Positions 1 through 8,377 of a stretch of 64,000 nt of DNA are shown in pieces (position 1 is the stretch's first letter; each line of letters opens with the position of its first letter). The DNA lies in assembly GCA_005503215.1 (NCBI GenBank), contig SCNS01000005.1, forward strand, positions 1 through 64,000, in the 5' to 3' direction. The stretch is from Sphingomonadaceae bacterium 3R27C6. GTDB taxonomy: Bacteria; Pseudomonadota; Alphaproteobacteria; Sphingomonadales; Sphingomonadaceae. The position numbers and the translations under genes are program-made. The notes beneath the pieces are model-generated. The model saw nothing but the letters and a program-made list of their open reading frames with translations. It made no database searches and was not told where the DNA came from.

Positions 1-501
1 CAGATCCATCCCGGCAGTTTCCGCAACCACAACCCGTGGCTGTTCGACCATTATGGCCGCGACAAGGGCGCCGATATCCCGACCGCGACCGACTATGTCC
101 ACGCGCTGCGCCCATTGCTCGGCAAATATGGCAACGAAGCCGCGCTGACGATCATCCTCTTCACGCTCGACGAGACGAGCTATGCGCGTGAACTCGCGCC
201 GCTCGCGGGCCATTATCCGGCGCTGAAGCTCGGCCCGGCCTGGTGGTTCCATGACAGTCCGGAGGGGATGCGCCGCTTTCGCAGCCACACGACCGAAACC
301 GCGGGCTTCTACAACAGTGTCGGCTTCAACGACGATACACGCGCCTTCCTGTCGATCCCCGCGCGCCACGACGTCGCGCGGCGCATCGACTGCGGCTTCC
401 TCGCGCAGCTCGTCGCCGAGCACCGGATGGAGGAATGGGAAGCCGCCGAGCTCGCGGTCGACCTCAGCTACAATCTCGCCAAGGCCGCGTACAAGCTGTG
501 A
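1..501 (+). CDS. uxaC: Uronate isomerase UxaC, C-terminal part (cut by window start)
   Basis: The frame is open from base 1 to the TGA at 499-501 and encodes the last 166 residues, so the start lies outside the window. Recognisable UxaC features are the opening IHPGSFRNHN, LGPAWWFHDSPEGMRRFR, the TTETAGFYNSVGFNDDTRAF block and the end YNLAKAAYKL. UxaC isomerises glucuronate/galacturonate to fructuronate/tagaturonate in the cytoplasm. The stop overlaps the GTG of the following reductase (GTGA), which fits translational coupling in a hexuronate operon. Family assignment is from remembered motifs and context. Confidence 0.9.
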   Translation, partial: QIHPGSFRNHNPWLFDHYGRDKGADIPTATDYVHALRPLLGKYGNEAALTIILFTLDETSYARELAPLAGHYPALKLGPAWWFHDSPEGMRRFRSHTTETAGFYNSVGFNDDTRAFLSIPARHDVARRIDCGFLAQLVAEHRMEEWEAAELAVDLSYNLAKAAYKL

Positions 502-1817
502 GGCTCGCGAGCCAAACGCCGCTTCCGGCGTCGATCCAGACGCCGGGCTACGACCGCGCCGCCCAAGCCGCCGGCATCGTCCATATCGGCATCGGCGCGT
601 TCCACCGTGCGCATCAGGCGGTGTACACCGACGATGCGATGGCGGCGGGAGACCGCGACTGGGGCATCGTCGGCGTGTCGCTCCGCTCGGCCGACGTCGC
701 GGCACAGCTCAATCCGCAGGATGGCCTCTACACAGTCAGTACGCGCAGCGCGGCCGGAAGCGAATTGCGCTTGATCGGCGCAGTCCAGCACGTGCTGGTC
801 GCGTCGGAAACGCCGCAGGCCGTGGTCGATGCGATTGCGGCACCGACGACACATATCGTCAGCTTCACCGTCACCGAGAAGGGTTATCTGCGCCGCGCCG
901 ACGGATCGCTCGACCTCGCCGCGGCAGTTGGCGCCGCGAGCCTCTATCATTTCGCTGCCGCCGGTCTGGCTGCGCGCAAGGCGGGCGGGCTTGGCGGGCT
1001 CACCCTGCTCAGCTGCGACAACCTGGCGGGCAATGGCGCGGTGCTGCGCCGCCTGATGCGCGAATATCTTGCTGCCCATCATTCGGACCTGTCCGCATGG
1101 TTCGACAGCGAATGCCGATGCCCCGCGACGATGATCGACCGCATCGTGCCCGCGACGACCGACGCCGACCGCGGCGCCGTCGAAGCCACCCTCGGCGCGC
1201 GCGACGAGGGTGCGGTCGTCACTGAGGCGTTCAGCCAATGGGTGATCGAGGATGATTTCGCCGGTCCGCGCCCCCGCTGGGAAAAGGTGGGCGCAGAACT
1301 TGTCGCCGACGTTGCGCGCTATGAGACCGCCAAGCTGCGCATGCTCAACGGCGCGCATTCGGCGCTTGCCTATATCGGGCTTGGGAAGGGCCACGAGTTC
1401 GTTCATCAGGCTATCGCCGACCCGGAGATCCGCCCGGTCATCGAACGGCTGATGCGCAAGGAAGCCGCGCCAACGATCGATGCCGCGCCGGGGCAGGACC
1501 TCGCAGCCTACGCCGATGCCTTGCTCGACCGTTTCGCCAATCCGGCGCTGAACCACCGGCTGATCCAGATCGCGATGGATGGCAGCCAGAAGATCCCGCA
1601 ACGCTGGCTCGAAACGCTGGCATGGCATCGGGTGCGTGGGCAGCGCTGCCGCTCGCTCGAAACCGCGATCGCCGCATGGATCGCCTTCCTGCGCAGCGGC
1701 CACCCGATTGACGATCCGCTTGCGGACAAGCTCCGCGAAGCGGCGGCCGATCCGAATGCCATCGAAAGACTGTTCGGCGACGGCGGCCTGATCGCCTCCG
1801 ACTGGCGCCCCGCCTAA
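498..1817 (+). CDS. uxuB: Mannitol dehydrogenase-family oxidoreductase, probable fructuronate reductase
   Basis: This 439-residue protein starts at GTG 498, overlapping the uxaC stop. An in-frame ATG at 435 exists but lies inside uxaC and adds only low-quality sequence. The N-terminal nucleotide-binding stretch is GIGAFHRAHQ (about residues 31-40). The polyol-dehydrogenase signature KLRMLNGAHS is at about 279-288, where Lys279, Asn284 and His287 are the expected catalytic residues. Coupling to uxaC favours D-fructuronate reduction to D-mannonate. Tagaturonate or mannitol activity cannot be excluded by sequence alone. It converges with the LysR gene, overlapping it by 4 bp. Confidence 0.85.
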   Translation: MRLASQTPLPASIQTPGYDRAAQAAGIVHIGIGAFHRAHQAVYTDDAMAAGDRDWGIVGVSLRSADVAAQLNPQDGLYTVSTRSAAGSELRLIGAVQHVLVASETPQAVVDAIAAPTTHIVSFTVTEKGYLRRADGSLDLAAAVGAASLYHFAAAGLAARKAGGLGGLTLLSCDNLAGNGAVLRRLMREYLAAHHSDLSAWFDSECRCPATMIDRIVPATTDADRGAVEATLGARDEGAVVTEAFSQWVIEDDFAGPRPRWEKVGAELVADVARYETAKLRMLNGAHSALAYIGLGKGHEFVHQAIADPEIRPVIERLMRKEAAPTIDAAPGQDLAAYADALLDRFANPALNHRLIQIAMDGSQKIPQRWLETLAWHRVRGQRCRSLETAIAAWIAFLRSGHPIDDPLADKLREAAADPNAIERLFGDGGLIASDWRPA

Positions 1818-2701
1818 GCCGGAACCAGCAACCCCCGGCTCTCACGCACTTCGGCATCGAGCCAGTCGATAAACGCCCGGATCCGCGGCTGCGGCGCGAC
1901 GTCGCGGTGGAGCGCGAGCCAAAAGGCGCGCGCGACCGTCTGCTCGGGCCGCACGCGCACCAGCCCCGGATCGCCCGCCGCGAGGAAACAGGGGAGCACG
2001 CCGACCCCCGCGCCGCCCGCGATCATTCGCCGCTGCGCAAGGATGCTCGACGAGCGCACCGTCGCGCGCAGCCCCGGCTCGATCTCGCCCAGATAGTCGA
2101 GCTCGGGGGCATAGAGGATGTCGGGCATATAGCCGATCACCGGGATGCCCGTGCGCGACAGCGGCGCGGCGGCGACCGCTTCCTGCCAGTCGGGGCGGTC
2201 GGCGGGCGCATAAATGCCGAGGCTGTAATCGGACAGCTTGCGCGTAATCAGCGGGCCTTTGCGCGGCCGTGCGAGCAGCACTGCCATATCGGCCTCGCGC
2301 CGCGACGGGTTGAGGAACCCCGACGAAGCGACAAGGTCGATCTCCAGTTCGGGATGCGCCGCGACGAACCCCGCTAACCGCGGCGCGATGAAGCTGTTGC
2401 CGAACCCTTCGGACACGCTGACGCGGAGTTGCCCCGACAGTGCCGCAGCGTCCTCGCGCGCCGAATGGATGCGTGCCGCCGCCGCCGCCATCGCTTCGGC
2501 GTGCGGAACGAGCGCCCGGCCCGCCGCGGTCAGCACGAAACCCGAAGGCGCGCGTTCGAACAAAGTCTGGCCGAGCGCGGCTTCGAGTGCGCTCACCCGC
2601 CGGCTCACCGTCGTCGCATCGACGTGCAGCGCCGCGCTGGCGCGCGCAAGCGTGCCGTGACGCGCGACGAACAGGAAATATTGCAGCCTATCCCAATCCA
2701 T
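1814..2701 (-). CDS. LysR-family transcriptional regulator
   Basis: This 295-residue protein starts MDWDRLQYFLFVARHGT. The N-terminal winged HTH (about residues 1-60, with LARASAALHVDATTVSRRV) and the C-terminal substrate-binding region (about 90-290) are typical of LysR-type regulators. A start 45 bases upstream is possible but would extend past the usual LysR N-terminus. It is divergent from mmsA with a 98-bp gap containing a palindrome, so it is the obvious candidate regulator of the valine-degradation operon. The effector is unknown. The usual LysR arrangement is autorepression plus activation of the divergent gene; that is inference here. Confidence 0.9.
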   Translation of the reverse strand: MDWDRLQYFLFVARHGTLARASAALHVDATTVSRRVSALEAALGQTLFERAPSGFVLTAAGRALVPHAEAMAAAAARIHSAREDAAALSGQLRVSVSEGFGNSFIAPRLAGFVAAHPELEIDLVASSGFLNPSRREADMAVLLARPRKGPLITRKLSDYSLGIYAPADRPDWQEAVAAAPLSRTGIPVIGYMPDILYAPELDYLGEIEPGLRATVRSSSILAQRRMIAGGAGVGVLPCFLAAGDPGLVRVRPEQTVARAFWLALHRDVAPQPRIRAFIDWLDAEVRESRGLLVPA

Positions 2702-2704
2702 GAC

Positions 2705-2718
2705 CTGCAAATATGCAG
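2705..2718. promoter_or_regulatory. Candidate LysR operator (CTGCA-N4-TGCAG palindrome)
   Basis: CTGCA AATA TGCAG is a perfect 5-bp inverted repeat in the divergent LysR/mmsA gap, starting 4 bases from the LysR start codon. Further TGCAA half-sites lie at 2727-2731 and 2742-2746. The position and half-site repetition fit a LysR-type recognition and activation site. Binding is inferred. Confidence 0.45.
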
Positions 2719-2799
2719 TATCGTCCTGCAAGTCTATCCCTTGCAAATGGGGCGCACATGGTCTGTGGCAGCGTCAAGATTTTACGGGAGACTCGGGAT

Positions 2800-4293
2800 A
2801 TGCGACAGATCGACCATCACATCGTCGGCGGCGCCGGCGGCAGCGCCCGCCAGGGCGACGTCTTCGACCCCAACAGCGGCGGCGTGCAGGCGCAGGTCGC
2901 ACTCGGCGACGCGGCATTGCTCGACCGCGCGGTCGCGGCGGCGAAGAAGGCGCAGCCCGCGTGGGCCGCAACCAATCCGCAGCGCCGCGCGCGCGTGATG
3001 TTCGAATTCAAGCGCCTCGTCGAAGCGAATATGGACAGCCTCGCGCACATGCTGTCGAGCGAGCATGGCAAGGTGATCGCCGACTCGAAGGGCGATATCC
3101 AGCGCGGGCTCGAAGTCATCGAATTCTGCTGCGGCATCCCGCATGTGCTGAAGGGCGAATATACGCAGGGCGCGGGCCCCGGCATCGACGTCTATTCGAT
3201 GCGTCAGCCGATCGGCATCGGCGCAGGCATCACCCCGTTCAACTTCCCCGCGATGATCCCGCTGTGGATGTCGGGCGTCGCGATCGCCACCGGCAACGCC
3301 TTCATCATCAAGCCGAGCGAACGCGACCCGTCGGTCCCCGTCCGCCTCGCCGAGCTCTTCCTCGAAGCCGGGCTTCCCGAGGGCATCTGCCAGGTCGTCC
3401 ATGGCGACAAGGAAATGGTCGACGCGATCCTCGACCATCCCGATATCGGCGCGGTCAGCTTCGTCGGCTCGTCGGACATCGCGCATTATGTCTATAACCG
3501 CGGCGTCGCGAACGGAAAGCGCGTGCAGGCGATGGGCGGCGCGAAGAACCACGGCATCGTCATGCCCGACGCCGATCTCGATCAGGTCGTCAATGATTTG
3601 ACCGGCGCGGCCTTCGGCTCGGCGGGCGAGCGTTGCATGGCGCTGCCCGTCGTCGTCCCCGTCGGCGACGAAACCGCCGAGCGCCTGAAAGCCAAGCTGA
3701 TCCCCGCAATCGCCGCGCTGCGCGTCGGCGTGTCGACCGATGCCGAGGCGCATTACGGCCCCGTGGTGACACAGGCGCACAAGGAAAAGGTCGAAGGCTG
3801 GATCCAGAAATGCGCCGACGAAGGCGCCGAGCTGGTCGTCGATGGCCGCGGCTTCTCGCTTCAGGGGCATGAAAAGGGCTTCTTCATCGGCCCGACTTTG
3901 TTCGACCATGTCACGACCGACATGGAAAGCTACAAGGAAGAAATCTTTGGCCCCGTGCTGCAGATGGTTCGCGCCCCCGATTTCGAAACCGCGCTCGAAC
4001 TGCCGTCGAAGCACCAGTACGGCAACGGCGTCGCGATCTTCACGCGCAACGGCCACGCCGCGCGCGAATTCGCCGCGCGCGTCAACGTCGGCATGGTCGG
4101 CATCAATGTGCCGATCCCGGTGCCCGTCGCCTACCACAGCTTCGGCGGCTGGAAGCGCTCGGCGTTCGGTGACACCAACCAGCACGGCATGGAGGGCGTG
4201 AAATTCTGGACCAAGGTCAAGACGATCACGCAGCGCTGGCCCGACGGATCGCCCGACGGGGGTAACGCGTTCGTCATCCCGACGATGGGGTAA
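2800..4293 (+). CDS. mmsA: Methylmalonate-semialdehyde dehydrogenase (CoA-acylating)
   Basis: This 497-residue aldehyde dehydrogenase has the start MRQIDHHIVGG preceded by GGGAG. An ATG at 2713 is in frame but lies in the regulatory gap. MmsA hallmarks are ITPFNFPAMIPLWM, KPSERDPSVP and the catalytic GSAGERCMAL with Cys279, followed by the C-terminal VPVAYHSFGGWKRSAFGD. The enzyme oxidatively decarboxylates methylmalonate semialdehyde to propionyl-CoA using NAD+ and CoA. With the downstream dehydrogenase, hydrolase, hydratase and mmsB it completes valine degradation. It is probably the first gene of the operon controlled by the divergent LysR protein. Confidence 0.95.
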   Translation: MRQIDHHIVGGAGGSARQGDVFDPNSGGVQAQVALGDAALLDRAVAAAKKAQPAWAATNPQRRARVMFEFKRLVEANMDSLAHMLSSEHGKVIADSKGDIQRGLEVIEFCCGIPHVLKGEYTQGAGPGIDVYSMRQPIGIGAGITPFNFPAMIPLWMSGVAIATGNAFIIKPSERDPSVPVRLAELFLEAGLPEGICQVVHGDKEMVDAILDHPDIGAVSFVGSSDIAHYVYNRGVANGKRVQAMGGAKNHGIVMPDADLDQVVNDLTGAAFGSAGERCMALPVVVPVGDETAERLKAKLIPAIAALRVGVSTDAEAHYGPVVTQAHKEKVEGWIQKCADEGAELVVDGRGFSLQGHEKGFFIGPTLFDHVTTDMESYKEEIFGPVLQMVRAPDFETALELPSKHQYGNGVAIFTRNGHAAREFAARVNVGMVGINVPIPVPVAYHSFGGWKRSAFGDTNQHGMEGVKFWTKVKTITQRWPDGSPDGGNAFVIPTMG

Positions 4294-4297
4294 GGCG

Positions 4298-4687
4298 ATG
4301 GAGATGATCCCCCATAATCCGACCGAGGGCGTTTACGCGACCGGCGGTGACTGGGTGCATGCGATGGAGGTTCGCGGGGCCGGGCGGCTGCTGTTCGTCA
4401 GTGGCACGATGGGTTTGAGACCGGATTTCTCGGCTCCCGCGACGCTGGAAGAACAGCTCGATTGCGTGTGGAACAATCTCCGCGCGATTCTGGCCAGCGC
4501 AGATATGGGCACCGCCAATATCGTCCGGCTGACCAGCTATTTGCGCGATGCAAGCTATGCGGAGGCCAATGCCGCCGCCCGGCTCAAGGCGCTCGGTACG
4601 CGGCGCATTCCAACCACTGCGATCGTCGCGCAGACGCTCGAAAGCGATTGGCTGGTCGAGATTGAGATCGTGGCGGCCGCCGAATGA
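4298..4687 (+). CDS. RidA/YjgF-family protein
   Basis: This 129-residue RidA-fold protein begins 4 bases after the mmsA stop, so it is very likely co-transcribed. Visible features are LLFVSGTMGL near residue 30, TSYLRDASYAEANAAR, and a C-terminal RIPTTAIVAQTLESDWLVEIEIVA. The canonical RidA arginine usually found in the RPARxxV-type motif is not obvious, because the equivalent segment reads RRIPTTAIV. It may therefore not be a classic imine deaminase. The stop overlaps the next ATG (ATGA). Confidence 0.85.
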   Translation: MEMIPHNPTEGVYATGGDWVHAMEVRGAGRLLFVSGTMGLRPDFSAPATLEEQLDCVWNNLRAILASADMGTANIVRLTSYLRDASYAEANAAARLKALGTRRIPTTAIVAQTLESDWLVEIEIVAAAE

Positions 4688-4857
4688 GGCTGTGGCTCGC
4701 GATCTTTTTCCTGCTTCTCGCGCCGCCCGCGCACGCGCAAAAGCAGATCGCGCTCAGCTTCGACGATGCTCCGCGCCATGCCGGCGCCTTCTTCACCCCA
4801 GACCTCGCGACTGCGGCGTTCCGTGAAAAAGTGCTCGGCGAAAGCCCCGAGAAATGA
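4684..4857 (+). pseudogene. Truncated polysaccharide deacetylase (N-terminal remnant)
   Basis: A 57-codon frame overlaps the RidA stop by 4 bp. It encodes a signal peptide (MRLWLAIFFLLLAPPAHAQ) and then KQIALSFDDAPRHAG, which is the first catalytic motif (SFDDAP) of polysaccharide deacetylases. The reading stops only about 27 residues after the motif, so the rest of the NodB-type barrel is missing. The last 20 residues do not resemble that family to me, which suggests an internal deletion joined to unrelated or 3'-terminal sequence. Intact family members usually exceed 200 residues. It is most likely non-functional. Confidence 0.6.
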
Positions 4858-4918
4858 TGACGCGCGCGATGAAACCCGCACGCCGCGCCGGGCATTCTCC
4901 TGTCGAAGGAGATTGCCG

Positions 4919-5455
4919 ATGACCCGCCTGATGCTTCCCGCCGCTTTGCTGCTGCTCGCCGCGTGCAGCGGCGGCGAGGACAAGTCGCAGCCCGAAGACA
5001 GCGCGGCGATCTCGCCGCTGCAAAAGGCCGAGCGCCCGGCGCCCGCCGAAACGCCCGAGACGACGGTGGACGCGGACATGCCCAAAGCGGCCGACGAAAC
5101 CCCCGCGAAGCCCGAAACCAAAACCGCCGGCGACGGCAAGACGATCCCGTCCGCGATCCGCGGCCGTTGGGCGCTCAAGGTCGCCGATTGCAAGGCGAAG
5201 AAGGGCACCGACCTCACCGCGCTGACGATCGATGCGACGAACCTGCGTTTCTACGAATCGCACGGCGAACTGTCGCGCGTCCGCGAAAGCGATGCGAACC
5301 GCATCGTCGCCGACTATAAATTCAGCGGCGAAGGCGTCGAGTGGGATCGCCGGATGCAACTCGACCTCGCCGATGGCGGCAAGACGCTCGTCCGCCGCGA
5401 CTCCGGCGAGGGTGCCGCCGCGGGCGCGATGCGTTATACGCGCTGCGCCGAATGA
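4919..5455 (+). CDS. Hypothetical lipoprotein
   Basis: This 178-residue protein has a strong AAGGAG ribosome site 8 bases before the ATG. It has a short signal peptide ending in a lipobox (LLLAACSGG), so it is probably a lipid-anchored periplasmic or outer-membrane protein. A Pro/Glu/Lys-rich linker covers residues 20-75. The folded C-terminal part (about 78-178) starts IPSAIRGRWALKVADCKAKKG and ends TRCAE, with two cysteines that could form a disulphide. I recognise no named family. It lies in the valine operon between the truncated deacetylase and the I78-like gene, but no role there is evident. Confidence 0.75.
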   Translation: MTRLMLPAALLLLAACSGGEDKSQPEDSAAISPLQKAERPAPAETPETTVDADMPKAADETPAKPETKTAGDGKTIPSAIRGRWALKVADCKAKKGTDLTALTIDATNLRFYESHGELSRVRESDANRIVADYKFSGEGVEWDRRMQLDLADGGKTLVRRDSGEGAAAGAMRYTRCAE

Positions 5456-5480
5456 AGATTTTTTGAAAGGGAGATACACG

Positions 5481-5786
5481 ATGGACATTCGCATGCTCGC
5501 AATTGCCGCCATTCTGCCGCTCGCCGCCTGCTCGAGCAGCGAGACGCCTGTCGAATCGACCCCGACCCCGCCGTCCGCCGAGGCGACGTGCAAGGCCGAT
5601 GCGGTCCAATCCTATATCGGCCAGACCGCGACCCCCGACCTTGGCGGCGCGATCCTCAAGGCATCGGGCGCACGCACGCTGCGCTGGGGCCCGCCGCGCT
5701 CGGCGATGACGATGGATTACCGCGTCGACCGCGTGAACGTGATGTACGACGACGCGTACAAGATCACGCAGGTCACCTGTGGCTGA
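5481..5786 (+). CDS. I78-family peptidase-inhibitor-like lipoprotein
   Basis: This 101-residue protein has the ribosome site GGGAGA and a lipobox, LPLAACSSS. The body matches the I78 inhibitor pattern: Cys followed by SYIGQ, then SGARTLRWG, then MDYRVDRVNVMYDD and a terminal VTCG. I78 proteins are small periplasmic inhibitors related in fold to potato inhibitor I; the two cysteines probably form a disulphide. Its 3' end overlaps the next gene by 8 bp. The target protease is unknown. Confidence 0.8.
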   Translation: MDIRMLAIAAILPLAACSSSETPVESTPTPPSAEATCKADAVQSYIGQTATPDLGGAILKASGARTLRWGPPRSAMTMDYRVDRVNVMYDDAYKITQVTCG

Positions 5787-6189
5787 CACGCCTTCGAAGA
5801 CCGGGGGGCGCCGCAATCACAGCTCGGCGTCCCCGTTCGAACCCGTCTACGGCTACAGCCGCGCGGTTCGGGTGGGCGACCGGATCAGCGTCGGCGGCAC
5901 TGCGCCGATCGAGCCCGACGGATCGTCGACCTTCGGCGATGCCGGGGTACAGGCGACTCGCTGCCTGACGATCATCGGCGAAGCGCTCGCCGCGCTCGGC
6001 GGCAGCATGGCCGATGTCGTGCGCACGCGCATGTTCATCACCGACGCCGCCGACGCCGACCTCGTTGGTCGCGCGCACGGATCGGCATTCAAAAACATCC
6101 AACCGGCATCGACAATGGTCGTTGTCTCCGCGCTGATCCGCCCCGAGTGGAAAGTCGAAATCGAAGCCGAAGCCATTATCGAGAAATGA
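5779..6189 (+). CDS. RidA-family protein, second copy
   Basis: A 136-residue RidA-fold protein starts at GTG 5779 inside the end of the I78-like gene. Motifs include VGDRISVGGTAPIEPDG, ALAALGGSMADVVRTRMFITD and the C-terminal ALIRPEWKVEIEAEAIIEK. Its C-terminal RPEWKVEIEA resembles the active RidA region more than the first copy does, although sequence similarity between the two copies is low. The stop overlaps the ATG of the acyl-CoA dehydrogenase gene (ATGA). A housekeeping role against reactive enamine/imine intermediates of amino-acid catabolism is plausible but inferred. Confidence 0.85.
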   Translation: MADTPSKTGGRRNHSSASPFEPVYGYSRAVRVGDRISVGGTAPIEPDGSSTFGDAGVQATRCLTIIGEALAALGGSMADVVRTRMFITDAADADLVGRAHGSAFKNIQPASTMVVVSALIRPEWKVEIEAEAIIEK

Positions 6190-7337
6190 CCATGACCGAC
6201 CAGTTCCAGCTTACCGACGACCAGCTCGCCATCCAGGATATGGCGCGCAAATTCACCGCCGACCGCATCACGCCCTTTGCGGCCGAATGGGATGAGAAAC
6301 ATCATTATCCCGTCGACGTGTGGAAAGCGGCGGGCGAACTGGGTTTCGGCGCCATCTATGTGGCCGAGGAATCGGGCGGCATCGGGCTCGGCCGGATGGA
6401 AGCGGCGCTGATCATGGAGGCGATGGCCTATGGCTGCCCCGCGACCAGCGCCTATGTCTCGATCCACAATATGGGGACCTGGATGATCGACCGCTTCGGC
6501 GGCGCCGAGGTCAAGGCGCGTTTCCTGCCCGACCTCGTCAGCATGGAGAAGATCGCCAGCTATTGCCTCACCGAGCCGGGTTCGGGGTCGGACGCCGCGG
6601 CGCTCAAGGCGACGGCAAAACGCGACGGTGACCATTATGTGCTGAACGGCACCAAGCAGTTCATTTCGGGCGCCGGCTATAACGACATCTACGTCTGCAT
6701 GGTGCGCACCGGGGAGGAAAAGTCGAAGGGGATCAGCTGTCTCGTCGTCGAAAAGGACACGCCGGGGCTCAGCTTCGGTGCGCCCGAGAAAAAGCTCGGC
6801 TGGAATGCCTCGCCCACCGCGCAGGTGATCTTCGAGGACTGCCGCGTGCCCGTCGAAAATCTGGTCGGCGCCGAGGGCGACGGCTTCCGCTTCGCGATGG
6901 CGGGGCTCGATGGCGGGCGCCTGAACATCGGCGCCTGCTCCTTGGGCGGCGCGCAGCGCTGCCTCGACGAGGCGGTCGCCTATACCAAGGACCGCCAGCA
7001 GTTCGGCCAGCCGATCGCCGATTTCCAGAACACCCAGTTCATGCTCGCCGACATGGCGACCGACCTCGAAGCCGCGCGCGCTTTGCTCTATATGGCGGCG
7101 GCAAAGGTCACCGCGAACGCCCCCGACAAGTCGCGCTTCTCGGCGATGGCGAAGCGGCTCGCGACCGACAATGGCAGCAAGATCGTCAACGACGCGCTCC
7201 AGTTGTTCGGCGGCTATGGCTATCTGCGCGACTATCCGATCGAGCGTTTCTGGCGCGACCTGCGCGTCCATTCGATCCTCGAAGGCACCAACCAGGTGAT
7301 GCGGATGATCGTCGGAAGGGACCTGCTGCGCCAATGA
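6186..7337 (+). CDS. Isobutyryl-CoA dehydrogenase (acyl-CoA dehydrogenase family)
   Basis: This 383-residue flavoprotein begins with QFQLTDDQLAIQDMAR. It shows CLTEPGSGSDAAAL (FAD/substrate loop), RQQFGQPIADFQ, QLFGGYGYLRDYPIER and the catalytic-Glu segment SILEGTNQVMRM, with Glu at about 366. This form is characteristic of short/branched-chain acyl-CoA dehydrogenases. It would oxidise isobutyryl-CoA to methacrylyl-CoA, passing electrons to ETF. Its neighbours (HIBYL-CoA hydrolase, crotonase, mmsA, mmsB) make the isobutyryl substrate the best choice. A second ATG six bases downstream is equally possible as the start. Confidence 0.9.
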   Translation: MTMTDQFQLTDDQLAIQDMARKFTADRITPFAAEWDEKHHYPVDVWKAAGELGFGAIYVAEESGGIGLGRMEAALIMEAMAYGCPATSAYVSIHNMGTWMIDRFGGAEVKARFLPDLVSMEKIASYCLTEPGSGSDAAALKATAKRDGDHYVLNGTKQFISGAGYNDIYVCMVRTGEEKSKGISCLVVEKDTPGLSFGAPEKKLGWNASPTAQVIFEDCRVPVENLVGAEGDGFRFAMAGLDGGRLNIGACSLGGAQRCLDEAVAYTKDRQQFGQPIADFQNTQFMLADMATDLEAARALLYMAAAKVTANAPDKSRFSAMAKRLATDNGSKIVNDALQLFGGYGYLRDYPIERFWRDLRVHSILEGTNQVMRMIVGRDLLRQ

Positions 7338-8377
7338 CCGAAGATGTATTGATTTCGACCGACGTTCGCGCCGGCCGCCTGTCGCTCAATCGCCCCAAGG
7401 CGATCCACGCGCTCAACCTCGCCATGTGCGAAGCGATGATCGGCGCGCTCGTCAAATGGCAGGGCGACGATGCCGTCGAGGCGGTGATCATCGATCACAG
7501 CGAGGGCCGCGGCTTCTGCGCCGGCGGTGACATCCGCATGCTCGCGGAAAGCGGCGCGAAGGATGGCACCGAAGCGCGCCAATTCTTCCACACCGAATAT
7601 CGCCTCAATCATTTGCTGTTCACATACCCCAAGCCCGTCGTCGCCTTCATGGACGGCATCACCATGGGCGGCGGGGTCGGCATCTCGCAGCCGGCAAAAT
7701 ATCGCGTCGCGACCGAGCACACGCGTTTTGCGATGCCCGAGACGGGGATCGGCCTGTTTCCCGACGTCGGCGGCGGCTGGTATCTGCCGCGCCTCGAAGG
7801 CCGCGTCGGCGCCTATCTCGCGCTCACCGGAGCACGGCTCGACGGCGCGGAGTGTTTGGCGCTCGGCCTCGCGACGCATTACCTGCCCTCCGAAAAGCTC
7901 GCCGAGGCAAAGGCGCGCATCGCGGTCGATCCCGACCGGATCGGCGGCATATTGGGCGAATTGTCGGTCACCGCGCCGCCCGCCGGAATCACCCAGCATC
8001 TCGAACGGATCAACCGCCTGTTCGCGAGCGACACCTATGAAGACATCCTCGCGGTGCTCGAAGCCGACGGCGGCGAATGGGCCGAAAAGGAACTCGCGAC
8101 GCTCCACGGCAAGTCGCCGCAGACGTGCAAGGTCGCGCTCCGCCAGCTCAAGGAAGGCGGCGAGATGCACGACTTCGCCGCGCAGATGACGCAGGAATAT
8201 GCCATCGGCAGCCGCGTCGTCCAGATGCACGACTTTATCGAAGGCGTGCGCGCGCTGATCGTCGACAAGGACAACAGTCCGAAGTGGGATCCGCCGACCC
8301 CCGAAGCCGCCACCGACGACTGGATCGACGCGATCTTCGCGCCGCTGCCCGAGAGTGAGAAATGGACGCCACTGTGA
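7334..8377 (+). CDS. 3-hydroxyisobutyryl-CoA hydrolase
   Basis: This 347-residue crotonase-fold protein overlaps the preceding stop (ATGA). The HIBYL-CoA hydrolase signature is clear: MGGGVGISQPAKYRVATEHT followed by FAMPETGIGLFPDVGGGWYL, with expected catalytic Glu136 and Asp144. It is longer than simple hydratases (about 260 residues) through its C-terminal extension, as usual for this subfamily. It releases CoA from 3-hydroxyisobutyryl-CoA, the step that drains the toxic methacrylyl-CoA pool. The next small gene begins inside its last 16 bases. Confidence 0.93.
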   Translation: MTEDVLISTDVRAGRLSLNRPKAIHALNLAMCEAMIGALVKWQGDDAVEAVIIDHSEGRGFCAGGDIRMLAESGAKDGTEARQFFHTEYRLNHLLFTYPKPVVAFMDGITMGGGVGISQPAKYRVATEHTRFAMPETGIGLFPDVGGGWYLPRLEGRVGAYLALTGARLDGAECLALGLATHYLPSEKLAEAKARIAVDPDRIGGILGELSVTAPPAGITQHLERINRLFASDTYEDILAVLEADGGEWAEKELATLHGKSPQTCKVALRQLKEGGEMHDFAAQMTQEYAIGSRVVQMHDFIEGVRALIVDKDNSPKWDPPTPEAATDDWIDAIFAPLPESEKWTPL

